50,488 bases of DNA, taken from positions 1 to 50,488 of the forward strand of contig JAJPWX010000084.1 in assembly GCA_021205755.1 (NCBI GenBank), written 5' to 3'. The stretch's first letter is position 1. Each line of letters opens with the position of its first letter. Shown piece after piece: positions 41,901 through 50,036 of the stretch. A program made the translations under genes and the position numbers. Below the pieces are notes generated by a model. That model was not told the DNA's origin. It did no database searches and saw only the letters and a list, made by a program, of their open reading frames with translations. The stretch comes from Lachnospiraceae bacterium. Its GTDB lineage: Bacteria; Bacillota; Clostridia; Lachnospirales; Lachnospiraceae.

Positions 41901-43272
41901 GATTAAACAGGAATATATTCAGCAGTTTATGGTAGATACCTTCCACACGCCGTGGAGGCTGGCGGGAAATACAATTGCTGTACATTATGCAGCGGTCAGC
42001 GGGGCATGGGAAGTCTCTGGAAAAACCAGGGATTTCGGGAATCCTCTGGTGAATTCCACTTATGGCACAACGAGGGCAAATGCTTACCGGCTGTTGGAAG
42101 ATGCACTGAACCTCCGGGACACAAAGATTTATGATACCGTCCGTGATGAAGAGGGGAAAGAACACCGGGTAATTAACAAGAACGAGACGATGCTCGCACA
42201 GCAGAAGCAGGAGCTGATCAAAGCAGAATTTAAGGAATGGATTTTTCGCGACATAGACCGGCGCGAGGATTTGTGCCAGACCTACAATACTTTGTTCAAC
42301 AGCATCCGCCCCCGTGAGTATGACGGCTCCCATATCCAGTTTGTCGGGATGACGCCGGAAATCACGCTGATGCAGCACCAGAAAAATGCGGTTGCGCATA
42401 TCCTTTATGGCGGCAATACCCTGCTGGCACATGCGGTCGGCGCTGGGAAGACCTTCCAGATGATCGCGGCAGGCATGGAGAGCAAGCGCCTTGGCCTGGC
42501 GCAGAAAAGCCTTTACGTGGTTCCCAACCATCTGACCGAGCAGTGGGGCAGTGACTTTTTGCGGCTCTATCCGGGGGCAAACGTGCTGGTGGCGACGAAA
42601 AAGGACTTTGAGCCTGCCAACCGGAAAAAATTCTGTTCCCGTATCGCGACGGGAAATTATGACGCGGTGATTATCGGCCACAGCCAGTTTGAGCGGATTC
42701 CGCTATCAAGGGAGCGGCAGATCGCAGGGATTGAGAAGCAGATTGATGATATTACGGAAGCCATTGAGGCCTCAAAGGGCGAGGAAGGTTCCCGTATTAC
42801 GGTCAAACAGATGGAGAAAACGAGGAAATCCCTGCAGGCAAGACTGGAGCGCCTGAACAACCAGACCAGGAAAGATGATGTGGTCACATTTGAACAACTT
42901 GGAGTGGACAGATTATTTGTAGATGAATCACATAACTATAAGAACCTTTTCTTATACACTAAGATGCGTAACGTGGCTGGCATTTCCCAGACCGATGCAC
43001 AAAAAAGCTCGGATATGTTTATGAAATGTCAGTATATGGACGAGGTGACAGGAAGCAGGGGTGTGACCTTTGCTACTGGGACGCCTATATCAAATAGTAT
43101 GACCGAATTATATACCAATATGAGATATTTACAGTATGATACGCTGCAAAAGATGGGTTTAGGGCATTTTGATTCCTGGGCGGCATCCTTTGGGGAGACG
43201 GTGAACGGCCATCGAGCTTGCACCGGAGGGGACGGGCTACCGTGCGAAAACGCGGTTCGCCCGTTTTTATAA
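35935..43272 (+). CDS. Large polyvalent methylase-helicase protein, N-terminal part (frameshifted)
   Basis: 2445 residues from the ATG at 35935 (GGGGG upstream). It resembles the LtrC-like DNA-methylase/SNF2 polyvalent proteins of ICEs. The N-terminus (about 1-130) has an ArdC-like pattern (YSFADNLLIHAQKP, WVNRGAKGIALLD). A low-complexity linker (about 290-420) contains an out-of-frame tnpV gene. A methylase-like core has EPSCGVGNF (E1498) and NVPFG (N1562) instead of the usual NPPF/Y. Then comes a SNF2 helicase domain: AVGAGKT (G2169-T2173) and VDESHNY (D2330). The frame shifts at 43204-43205, where one extra A breaks GETV-TAIELAPEG, and stops at 43272; the C-terminal helicase half continues at 43313-45034. 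It probably protects or remodels incoming element DNA. Confidence 0.85.
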   Translation: MAKINEIRAMAENHACEVSRSPRDWMGFLDTAARLYRYSFADNLLIHAQKPEATACAELEVWNKKMMRWVNRGAKGIALLDNWGARERLRYVFDVSDTHPVRGGREPNLWLMEPSYHKDVTDHLIDTYGLDEMNEGSLPAALRSVARMQVEENIEEAVYGLAEETEGTYLEEKDEAILRQEYTRLLTDSIFYTLLRRCGFEPLDYLEEEDFRGITDFNSLPVLTFLGNASSMLSEPVLRDIGRTVQKIYRENVEMALENSTINMYNTREQFNALIRESGSEQQISISENGGLDNGTDLSSQRGLPVSKPGSEADGADRDRQVRDASQNLPEGTPSELVSEPVAVREVEPSPVRNRPGGEREDGGADGTAGREVPGTRQSGRPTGMGSAYEQPDGDGGRDRLDGIGVQLTGDTTEQDLSEAEEETASALSLPELPTVNEQRRTLEERQAARYAGEIAIPSDVVDEILRQGSNRERGQLRLIYNFMAEKTPEEYTEFVKQEYRTGGRGIEVNGQEYSAWWDELGMQIAVSHTVADRVLDKAFLSWEDVSGRIQQLLEQGEYAPQVVLDAARANAVSEHAQALFFMERDLAEGVSELVFEDSSVFRGGYPDVVERLSGLLKQPEFLADLNERLEGLAAAYEEDPEIMRFRTYLPDKMSAQFQLFAKEAVPYHARDGFAWQEHKYFITQDEIDAFLTRGGPYDNGRLATYAYFIADHTDAQKTDFIKERYGTGGNSHALSGADDSNADYTAKGLTLARGSYGNPYASIFLTWPKVAQRVNHLIRMELFLKPADYSRMPEYEREQMARKVMAFYGRLPSEIPRPFNEDFFGEDARKQLTEILAEPAQAEKLLEKMDGVLAALPLDFDRYEERAQNLSELHQYVDGTYTIFPDKKQEAEQKPVSGRQMTLFDFMSVEDLQPEVEEEPDISAGVLDTSAGRSSEPDFAINPTNAANGAEPGEEADNPQVVARYQSTMEMQDGYIEDIAILQYPNGKFYNHYGFDEGLGMGAATAGPFDTLEEARGTVLAHRPDAQEIDLYEIDLAHSEPSDLPQSMSAKTYGEYLSIKGRYPDTLVGFEMEDHFEFFGDDALMVSDILGSKLLDKPVEGGDSVAVSGFPSGQWVYYSKKLWSQGENVYLSGEQEDGTHDTVKYLSGRDYLPIDATVHIDGGEFRIDSVDYNRGMVSLQDMTMAKEARYPIFREEPTGYVRSLYEEEEPQYDFATEETVFIAIQRSMYDYEDFSGEQMDVIYAAAEAGLNLKPLLNPEFTPGQMQLIVDVEARVAAGEKVAFDGAMLPLTGHVMTSDEINAVRREYHLPLDFFDSSREEPGQETGSGGAVGTGTETDGAAGQETNGQITSGQRTGMTGMRPTAPGQRPGTTPLQERINFHITDDDLGAGGAKTKFRANIDAIRLLKELEAESRLATAEEQEVLSRFVGWGGIPQAFDAKNESWASEYAEVRELLTTEEYREARASTLNAFYTSPAVIKAMYAALENMGLRSGNVLEPSCGVGNFMGLVPESMDGLKMYGVELDSISGRIAGQLYQKNKIAVRGFETVDFPESFFDCTIGNVPFGEYKVVDPKYDRYNFLIHDYFIAKSLDLVRPGGVVAVVTSSGTMDKQNESVRRYLANRADLLGAIRLPNNAFLMNANTGVVADILFLQKRDRAMLEEPEWVHLGKTSEGYTVNSYFAQHPEMVLGEFTTESTQYGKQEVTVKSIEGTVLVDQLSEAVSHIHGTITELELDDLELNEVDTSIPADPGVKNFSYANVDGQVYYRENSRMNLMELPKMTSERILGMIEIRNMTQELLSLQMEDCSDLELKAAQDKLNRQYDAFTAQYGLLNNNANRRAFSQDSSYCLLASLEIVNENGELERKADIFTKRTIRKPVPVTSVDTASEALAVSIGEKARVDVPFMAQLSRKTEDEVTQELAGIIFKNPLTEQWESSDEYLSGNVREKLSIARQFTENHPEYAINAEYLERVQPKNLDASEIEVRLGATWIKQEYIQQFMVDTFHTPWRLAGNTIAVHYAAVSGAWEVSGKTRDFGNPLVNSTYGTTRANAYRLLEDALNLRDTKIYDTVRDEEGKEHRVINKNETMLAQQKQELIKAEFKEWIFRDIDRREDLCQTYNTLFNSIRPREYDGSHIQFVGMTPEITLMQHQKNAVAHILYGGNTLLAHAVGAGKTFQMIAAGMESKRLGLAQKSLYVVPNHLTEQWGSDFLRLYPGANVLVATKKDFEPANRKKFCSRIATGNYDAVIIGHSQFERIPLSRERQIAGIEKQIDDITEAIEASKGEEGSRITVKQMEKTRKSLQARLERLNNQTRKDDVVTFEQLGVDRLFVDESHNYKNLFLYTKMRNVAGISQTDAQKSSDMFMKCQYMDEVTGSRGVTFATGTPISNSMTELYTNMRYLQYDTLQKMGLGHFDSWAASFGETVNGHRACTGGDGLPCENAVRPFL
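36815..37159 (+). CDS. tnpV: TnpV-family protein encoded out of frame inside the methylase-helicase gene
   Basis: A 114-residue frame, shifted relative to the host gene, with its own GGAGG ribosome site 8 nt before the ATG. The product is a full-length TnpV match by pattern: MELTYHRKGDYLFPNLEV start, IGKYGMLRRTYLKEH, SGKLNRHLSEIDRAANERM and the conserved end LTELVYN. TnpV proteins accompany transposons such as Tn4451 and have unknown function. The host frame over this stretch is low-complexity (Gly/Glu/Arg/Pro), as expected where another protein constrains the DNA. Confidence 0.7.
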   Translation: MELTYHRKGDYLFPNLEVKQMEPIEIGKYGMLRRTYLKEHHQNWYQSLWLSGKLNRHLSEIDRAANERMEVLMEQLEERFPAPDKAADQLAWAAHMNNLTAMAEETVLTELVYN

Positions 43273-43312
43273 TCTCCCGGAACTGATCTCCCTGTTTAAG
43301 GAGAGCGCAGAC

Positions 43313-45034
43313 GTGCAGACCGCGGATATGCTGAAGCTTCCTGTCCCGGAGGCAGAATATGTCAATGTAGTACTGAAACCGAGCCAGATCCAGCAGGATA
43401 TGGTCAGCAGCTTCGCAGACCGTGCGGAGGCTGTCCGCGGCGGCGGTGTTGATTCCAGGACCGATAATATGCTCAAGATCACAAATGACGGCAGGAAGTG
43501 TGCATTGGATCAGCGGCTGATGAACGATATGCTCCCGGATGACTCGGGAAGCAAGGTGAACAGCTGCGTTGAAAACGCTTTTACCATCTGGCAGGAAACA
43601 GCGGCAGACTGTTCAACCCAGATCATTTTTTGTGACTTGTCTACGCCGAAAGCAAATGGCAGCTTTAATGTCTATGATGATGCCCGCGAAAAGCTTGTAG
43701 CGAAAGGTATTCCCCGGGAGGAGATTGCGTTTATCCACGAAGCAGCGACGGAAACCCAGAAAGCAGAGCTTTTTGCAAAGGTGCGTTCTGGACAGGTGCG
43801 TATTCTCTTTGGCTCTACTGCAAAACTCGGTGCGGGAACCAACATTCAGGACAGGCTGATTGCCCTGCATCATCTGGACTGCCCGTGGAAACCGTCCGAT
43901 CTGGAACAGCAGGAAGGAAGAATCCTGCGCCAGGGCAACCGGAACAGCAAGGTGAAGATCTTCCGGTATGTAACCGAAAATACGTTCGATTCGTACATGT
44001 GGCAGCTTTTGGAGAACAAGCAGAAGTTTATCTCCCAGATCATGACCTCAAAATCTCCCGTGCGTTCTGCGGAAGATGTGGATGATACCGCACTTTCCTA
44101 TGCAGAAATTAAGGCGCTGGCAACCGGCAATCCTGATATCAAACTGAAAATGGATCTGGATATTCAGGTGAGCAAGCTGAAGCTTTTAAAAGCAAGCCAT
44201 ACAAGCCAGATTTACCGACTGGAATCCGACATAGCAAAAAGATATCCGATGGAGATTGCGGCAACAAAAGAGCGGATTGCGGGCCTGAAATCTGACCTGG
44301 TGGTGGCAAAACCTGTGCTGGAACAGGATAAAGACCACTTCCAGATGATGGTAGGCGGAAAGAGTTATACCGACCGGAAGGAAGCAGGCCTCGCGATCAT
44401 CGCAGTCTGTGCGGGCTTAAAAGCTGTGAGTGCGTCTGGACAGATCGGGGAGTATCAGGGATTTGCAATGGCAGCGAGCTATGATTCGTTTAACCAGAAG
44501 TTCATGCTGACGCTTAAACGCCAGTGCAGCTATACGATTGGGGTTGGGAAGGATGCGTACGGTAACATCCAGCGTATCAATAATGCCCTTGCCAGTATAG
44601 AAAAGAAGCTGCCGGAGGCAGAGGCGAAACTGGAGACCCTGCAGAATCAGCTGACAACAGCAAAAGAGGAAGCGGTGAAGCCATTCCCGCAGGCAGCAGA
44701 ACTGGAAGAAAAATCGGCACGTCTGGCGGAACTGAACGCGAAGCTCAACATGGACAGTAGTGTCAGCAGTGATGCGATTGGTCTGGGTGAGGAAGATCAT
44801 TCGGAACAGGAGGTTGCAGACAGTCCGGGGCAGGTTCCAACATTCGGGGACAGGATAAAAACGATTCTGTCAGAGACAGATAAATCTGACTCACGCGCGG
44901 GGGCAGGACGGCTGGAAGAAAGGGCAGATGGAAAAACATCTGTCTTGGCGCGCCTGCATGAGAAGCAGTCCCATCAGTCAGAAAGGGAAAAGTCCCAGCT
45001 TCAACAGAAAAAACTGCGGGGACAGGCAATTTAA
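43313..45034 (+). pseudogene. C-terminal helicase half of the methylase-helicase protein (frame-shifted continuation)
   Basis: 573 residues from the GTG at 43313; in the restored frame coding is continuous from about 43206 (AIELAPEGTGYRAKTRFARFYNLP). It holds the SNF2 helicase C-domain: GSTAKLGAGTNIQDRL and the motif VI QQEGRILRQGN. A long coiled region follows (SQIYRLESDIAKRY, AEAKLETLQNQLTTAKEEAV), and the protein ends in a basic SVLARLHEKQ tail. No ribosome site precedes 43313, so independent translation is unlikely. Joined to the upstream part the protein would have about 3032 residues. Apart from the single-base shift the sequence is well preserved, so the mutation is recent or an assembly error. 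Confidence 0.85.
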
Positions 45035-45040
45035 TAATGG

Positions 45041-45063
45041 AAAGCATCAGCTGTGCTTTTTTT
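45041..45063 (+). terminator. Terminator after helicase gene
   Basis: 6-bp stem AAAGCA (45041-45046) / TGCTTT (45054-45059) and a U-tract of seven, ending just before the next ribosome site. Confidence 0.65.
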
Positions 45064-45080
45064 GAAAAGGGGTGAACGTA

Positions 45081-45554
45081 TTGCTTGAAATAGTGCCAAT
45101 TTCACTGCGCGAAGCAAATGCTTTTGTGCAGCAGTACCACAGGCATCACAAGCCATCTGTCGGACATAAGTTTTCCATTGGTGTGTCCGATGGGGAAAAA
45201 CTGGCCGGTGTCGCTATTTGCGGCAGGCCGGTCAGCCGCCGCATGGACGATGGGCATACATTGGAGGTCAGCCGTGTTTGTACAGATGGTACGAAAAACG
45301 CCTGTAGCATCCTTTACGGGGCGGCTTATAGGGCGGCAAAGGCGATGGGCTACCGGAGGGTCATTACCTACATTTTGGAGAGTGAGCCGGGGACATCATT
45401 GAGAGCTGCAGGATACCGCTGTGAAGGACACGCAGGTGGGCTTGAGTGGAATGGGGACAGAAAACCAAAGGATGGAAATCAGTACCCACACGAATATAAA
45501 ACGCGGTGGGTGAAAGAAACGGAGGTAAAACCTTATGGCAGCAAACCGGGATGA
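45081..45554 (+). CDS. XF1762-like (GNAT-like) protein
   Basis: 157 residues from the TTG at 45081 (AAAGGGGTG at a good distance; a GTG at 45072 is possible). The conserved pattern is ISLREANAFVQQYHRHHKP, GHKFSIGVSDGEKLAGVAICGRPVSRRMDDGHTLEVSRVCTDG and SILYGAAYRAAKAMGYRRVITY: an acetyltransferase-like fold often called XF1762 family in phages and ICEs. The Arg/Gly loop after the central strands would bind acetyl-CoA if active. Its biological substrate is unknown; DNA or restriction-enzyme modification is a guess. It overlaps the next gene by 20 nt. Confidence 0.75.
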   Translation: MLEIVPISLREANAFVQQYHRHHKPSVGHKFSIGVSDGEKLAGVAICGRPVSRRMDDGHTLEVSRVCTDGTKNACSILYGAAYRAAKAMGYRRVITYILESEPGTSLRAAGYRCEGHAGGLEWNGDRKPKDGNQYPHEYKTRWVKETEVKPYGSKPG

Positions 45555-48500
45555 AAAAATGAAGGAGATTACAGAGCGGCTGGAACAGGGCGTACAGGAA
45601 TTCTTTACATCCGAACGTTATGCGGATTATTTGAGGACGATGTCGCAGTTCCATAGCTACAGTTTTAACAACACGCTTCTTATAGCGATGCAACGCCCTG
45701 AATCAACACTCGTCGCAGGGTATCGCACATGGCAGAAAAAATTTAACCGCCACGTAAAGCGTGGGGAAGAGGGAATCCAGATTATTTCTCCCGTGCCTAT
45801 CCGGGAGAAAGAGACACTGGAAAAGGTGGATGAGAAAACAGGTGAACCGATTCTGAAAGCGGATGGACAGCCGGAGACGGAAGAGATCGTGCATGTCATA
45901 CCGCGCTTCCGTGTTGCAACTGTTTTTGACCTCGACCAGACAGAGGGTGATCCACTGCCTGACCTGGGGATTCAGGAACTGACAGCGGGTGCTGAAAATT
46001 ATGAATTCTTCCTGAGGGCGATGGAACAGATTTCTCCCGTACCGATCCGTTTCAATGAGACTTCAGGTGAAGCAAAGGGCTATTATGACAATGGTTCCAA
46101 GGAAATCGTGATCCAGCAGGGGATGGGTGAACTCCAGACCTTAAAAACAGCAATCCATGAGACAGCCCACGCCATACTCCATGACCGGGACAGGATGAAG
46201 GCACAGGGGGTTCAAAAAGATAAGATGACCATAGAGTGTGAAGCCGAGAGTATATCCTTTTGTGTCTGTTCTGCGTTTCAGATGGATACTTCCAGTTACG
46301 CTTTTCCTTATATTGCATCATGGAGCAGCAATAAGGAAATGAAGGAACTCCGGGCTTCCATGGATACAATACGTCACACTGCCGCTGAAATGATCGATGG
46401 GATTACAGAAGCAGTCCAGAATCTGCAAAGGGAACAGGCGCAGTATACATCCGTGGAACTTTTCGGGACGCCGGCTTTGTTTGATACTGGACGGATCAAA
46501 GATGAGGATATTCCGGCTGGTATGTACCGTTATGAGATGAGGGGGTCTAACCAAGATCCTGCAGTCCCCATTATGATAGAAAACCATGTTGAGGTTCACC
46601 ATGCAGCTTCTATCTTAACCGCATATCCGGTGCCGCTTCCAGAATGCGGATCCCTGCGGTTAGGTGAAGGGCTGAATTTTGGCAAGGATGGAATGATTTC
46701 CGTGCAGGATTACAGACAGACCACAGCAGGGCTGTCTTTTCCTGATATGGAACAGAGAATGCAGAATGCTGTCATCTGTGCAAACGAAGAACTGCTTTTT
46801 TCTGGAAAAGAAGAACAGTACGCGATTTACCAGATCGACCGGACGGGGCCAGGCAAGGATTACTTTTTTATGAACCTGGATTATGTGGAAAAACATAATC
46901 TGGCGGTAAAAGGAAGCGACTATAGGCTGGTATACGGAGGTATTCTGCAGCCAACGGAGAACCTGGATACCCTCTACGAGAAATTCAATATAGGCCGGCC
47001 GGATGATTTTAAAGGGCATTCCCTGTCCGTCAGCGATGTAGTGCTGCTGAAACGTGGCGGGGAGGCAAAAGCGCATTATGTGAACAGTGTAGGGTTTAAA
47101 GAACTGCCGGATTTTATCCAGGAGAGAAAATCTTTATGGGAGCAGCAGTGGAGGCAGGTGACAGAGTTTACTGATTCCATCGGGTTGGATGGACATGAGG
47201 GGACGTGGCACACTGCAGGCCAGATGGAGCTGGTGGGGGAGACCATTTATCTGATGGAAAACAATGAATTTGGCAGTGATGCTGCTAAAGTAGCCGTAAA
47301 CGCGAAAGGCGATGTCGTGGCAGAAGATTTGTGGAATGGGTTTGATGACGGCTTTCATAAAGCAGCAGCTGAATATTTTGCGGGGAAAGGCGTGGCTTAT
47401 GAAAGACCGGAGCCGGTTGCCGAAAAAAGGCAGGAAGTGACGGAAACCGCAGAAACGAACCCAGAAGAAAATGCAGGGCAGGAACAGAAAGAACCTGTGG
47501 AGCCTAAGCCGGAGAGTGTGGGGCAGAAAGATGTTGAAAACCAGGGGACAGAAGCTGTTGAGACAGCAGAGGCGGCAGTAAGTGCTTCGGAATCTGAGAG
47601 GGTATTGCAGGACATGGCAACACCGGTCTATATGCAGACGCCAGCCTACGCGCGTGAACATGGGGAACTGGAGCAATATCGTCGGTCCCGGAGTGCGAAC
47701 ATCGCTTGTAAAACGGCGATAGAGCAGGCTATTTCGGACAACTATGACGGGAGACATTTAAAAGACGGCGCTTTAAAACCAGTGCTTGAACAGTTTAGTG
47801 AGAACCGTATTGCGTATGTATTGGCTTCTACACTTAAGCTGAAAGACTGGGACAGACGATTTTCACAATCCAACAAAGAGTGGGTGGCGTCTGTACCCAT
47901 CGGGGAAGAGATCAGCCCATTCGGGAATGACCGCCGGACAGAATGGATGGTAGAAAGCCATCCTGCCGTGCTGGACGGTTTTGTCGGAATGTTCCGGCAT
48001 GAAGTATTGGAGCAAAGCCGCGAAAACGAAAAAATGGCTGACAAAGTTGTTTCAAAAGAAAAAGAACTGACATCGGATGAGATCGCAAATTTTGAAGAGA
48101 TCAGCAGGGAGTATTATCCCCACATGAGGACTTCAGAGGTTGTCTTTTCGTGCGAAGTGCGCGGGGAGCCGGATGTGCTGACCTATGAGCTGTCCCAGCA
48201 TGATGAGGGGGAAAGCTATTCACTCCACACAAAGAACCACGATATCTGGGACCGGATGAGCCGGAAGGAACTGGAAAAGCTTGAGTTTGTAGTCAGCCGG
48301 GAGGTAACATTCAGTACCTGGAAGAAAGAAATTGAACAGGCGGATTCCGCTGATGCCTTGCGGGAAGTCGAATATGGGATGATGGATACGGAGAATCTGA
48401 ACCTCTCGGATGCACAGAGGGAACGCCTTTATGAGATGATGGAAGAAAAAGGGAAGAGTTTCCCGGAAAGTCAGAGGGAGGAACGTGTTCCGGATAGCCA

Positions 48501-49803
48501 GGGAGACGGCCAGTATCCTGACCTGGATGAAACAACCGAAAAATCAGACGAACCACAGGGCGAAAAGGTGAAAGTCGCTTTTTATTATGTAGACAGCGAC
48601 CCATATGGGGAAGAAACGGAAAGCATCTATCAGGAATGTTCTGATGTGGACTTGGCAATCCGTGCTTATCATGAAATGCCAAATCATTTTGAAAAGGAAC
48701 TGGGCATGGTGAGTACAGAAGAGCCACCGTCACGGATGGCGCTGGTTCAATGCAAAAATGGTATAGACACCATGTATGATATCGAGGGAGCTTCACTCAG
48801 CGGAAAATGGGTTACTCCAGAAACAGTGGAAGCGCAGCAGAAAGTGCAGAATTCCCTGGCGGTCCATGATGTGGAGATTGCTTATTATTTTGAAAAAGAA
48901 AACAGGTATCTCACCATCCAGTCAGTATCAGAAGGATATGGTTATGCGATTTATGATAGCTTATTCCATGAGATTGACGGCGGCATCTATGATAATCCGG
49001 ATATTTCCGTGGAGGAAGCGCTCGAAGAAATCCTTTCAGAAGCAGGAATTTCATCCTGGCCTGCACACCGTAAAGTCATGGATTATGGGAAATTGTCAGA
49101 TAAGGTTCAGACGGCAGAGCTGGAAGCGATAAAACCGGAATCGGAGACTCCCGAGCAGAGAGCAACGATCAGTTTTTACGTAGCTGAATGTATGGAGTTT
49201 CCTGTCCTTGGGGAATATCATGAAGATATTGGAAGCTTGCAGGAAGCGATGGCTCTTTATGAACAGATACCTGCAGAGCGGATGAACGGGATAAAGGGAA
49301 TCGGCTTTACACTGTCAGACGGGAGTATGTACGATGGGATGTCTTATGAACTGATGTCAGTGGGGATCGTGAACCGAGACCTGGTAGAAGAGATCCCGCA
49401 TTTCAAAGAAAGCCCGCTTGTGCAGGAAGCACTTGCTGAACTGGAAACAGTATACCGCTCCCCGCACAGTGCAGAACAGACGGGAGAGACGAAAGAAATG
49501 GCTGCGGCTGAATCTACGGCAGAACCGCTAAAAAGGCCGCAGGAGGAAAAAACAGCGGAACAAGGCAGGAACGACATAGGTGGCTCAACCATTGCCACTT
49601 CTGGGAGCCGTAAAGGAGTTACTGTTGCAGACAATCCTGATAGCCGCAAAGAAGTTGCTGCTACTGCTACTGCTGCTTCTGGAAGCCGTAAGGAATCCGT
49701 GCTGCAAGCTCTCCGTGACCGTCGGGCAAAAATTAAGGCAAAAGAACCAGAAAAACCGAAGCAGGAGATACAGAATTGTAAGAAAGGAATCCAGGAATTA
49801 TGA
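45535..49803 (+). CDS. ArdC-like antirestriction polyvalent protein with metallopeptidase motif
   Basis: 1422 residues, AACGGAGG before the ATG. Residues 1-110 match the ArdC ssDNA-binding domain (YSFNNTLLIAMQRPESTLVAGYRTWQ, VKRGEEGIQI). A zinc-peptidase domain has HETAH (208-212) with ECEAES downstream. A YodL-like segment follows (FKGHSLSVSDVVLLKRGGEA, about 495-515), then a Glu/Pro linker, a DUF3849-like domain (RRSRSANIACKTAIEQAI, about 716) and two further alpha/beta domains (CEVRGEPDVLTYELS; FYVAECMEFPVLGEYHEDIG). The tail is a GSRK-repeat linker plus basic SVLQALRDRRAKIKAK helix. ArdC of IncW plasmids protects incoming single strands in the recipient; the same role is likely here, with extra domains that may be separate effectors. 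Confidence 0.9.
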   Translation: MAANRDEKMKEITERLEQGVQEFFTSERYADYLRTMSQFHSYSFNNTLLIAMQRPESTLVAGYRTWQKKFNRHVKRGEEGIQIISPVPIREKETLEKVDEKTGEPILKADGQPETEEIVHVIPRFRVATVFDLDQTEGDPLPDLGIQELTAGAENYEFFLRAMEQISPVPIRFNETSGEAKGYYDNGSKEIVIQQGMGELQTLKTAIHETAHAILHDRDRMKAQGVQKDKMTIECEAESISFCVCSAFQMDTSSYAFPYIASWSSNKEMKELRASMDTIRHTAAEMIDGITEAVQNLQREQAQYTSVELFGTPALFDTGRIKDEDIPAGMYRYEMRGSNQDPAVPIMIENHVEVHHAASILTAYPVPLPECGSLRLGEGLNFGKDGMISVQDYRQTTAGLSFPDMEQRMQNAVICANEELLFSGKEEQYAIYQIDRTGPGKDYFFMNLDYVEKHNLAVKGSDYRLVYGGILQPTENLDTLYEKFNIGRPDDFKGHSLSVSDVVLLKRGGEAKAHYVNSVGFKELPDFIQERKSLWEQQWRQVTEFTDSIGLDGHEGTWHTAGQMELVGETIYLMENNEFGSDAAKVAVNAKGDVVAEDLWNGFDDGFHKAAAEYFAGKGVAYERPEPVAEKRQEVTETAETNPEENAGQEQKEPVEPKPESVGQKDVENQGTEAVETAEAAVSASESERVLQDMATPVYMQTPAYAREHGELEQYRRSRSANIACKTAIEQAISDNYDGRHLKDGALKPVLEQFSENRIAYVLASTLKLKDWDRRFSQSNKEWVASVPIGEEISPFGNDRRTEWMVESHPAVLDGFVGMFRHEVLEQSRENEKMADKVVSKEKELTSDEIANFEEISREYYPHMRTSEVVFSCEVRGEPDVLTYELSQHDEGESYSLHTKNHDIWDRMSRKELEKLEFVVSREVTFSTWKKEIEQADSADALREVEYGMMDTENLNLSDAQRERLYEMMEEKGKSFPESQREERVPDSQGDGQYPDLDETTEKSDEPQGEKVKVAFYYVDSDPYGEETESIYQECSDVDLAIRAYHEMPNHFEKELGMVSTEEPPSRMALVQCKNGIDTMYDIEGASLSGKWVTPETVEAQQKVQNSLAVHDVEIAYYFEKENRYLTIQSVSEGYGYAIYDSLFHEIDGGIYDNPDISVEEALEEILSEAGISSWPAHRKVMDYGKLSDKVQTAELEAIKPESETPEQRATISFYVAECMEFPVLGEYHEDIGSLQEAMALYEQIPAERMNGIKGIGFTLSDGSMYDGMSYELMSVGIVNRDLVEEIPHFKESPLVQEALAELETVYRSPHSAEQTGETKEMAAAESTAEPLKRPQEEKTAEQGRNDIGGSTIATSGSRKGVTVADNPDSRKEVAATATAASGSRKESVLQALRDRRAKIKAKEPEKPKQEIQNCKKGIQEL

Positions 49804-50036
49804 CAAAGATTACATTTGATGAAGAGGAACTTATTGTAATGGCGATGTTTGAGGCAGGAAGCCGTGAGAAAACGGCTGAGGAAATCAAAGAGATTCTTCC
49901 TTATATAAAAGGGGATTCAGAACTGGAAGAAGTCGTGAATGCCACGGTAGAAAAGATGAGGCAGATCTCAGATGATGAATTTGTCCAGATTGATTTAGAC
50001 GTATACAGGCAGGAGTCAGATAAAGATGGAAATTAA
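49800..50036 (+). CDS. TTRAP family (transposon-transfer assisting protein)
   Basis: 78 residues; its ATG overlaps the preceding stop as ATGA. The sequence TFDEEELIVMAMFEAGSREKTAEEIKEILPYI followed by VEKMRQISDDEFVQIDLDVYRQE is the TTRAP pattern. It is acidic and helical. The family name reflects its place in conjugative transposons; its mechanism is unknown. It also overlaps the next gene by 11 nt, so this is a tight translational unit. Confidence 0.85.
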   Translation: MTKITFDEEELIVMAMFEAGSREKTAEEIKEILPYIKGDSELEEVVNATVEKMRQISDDEFVQIDLDVYRQESDKDGN

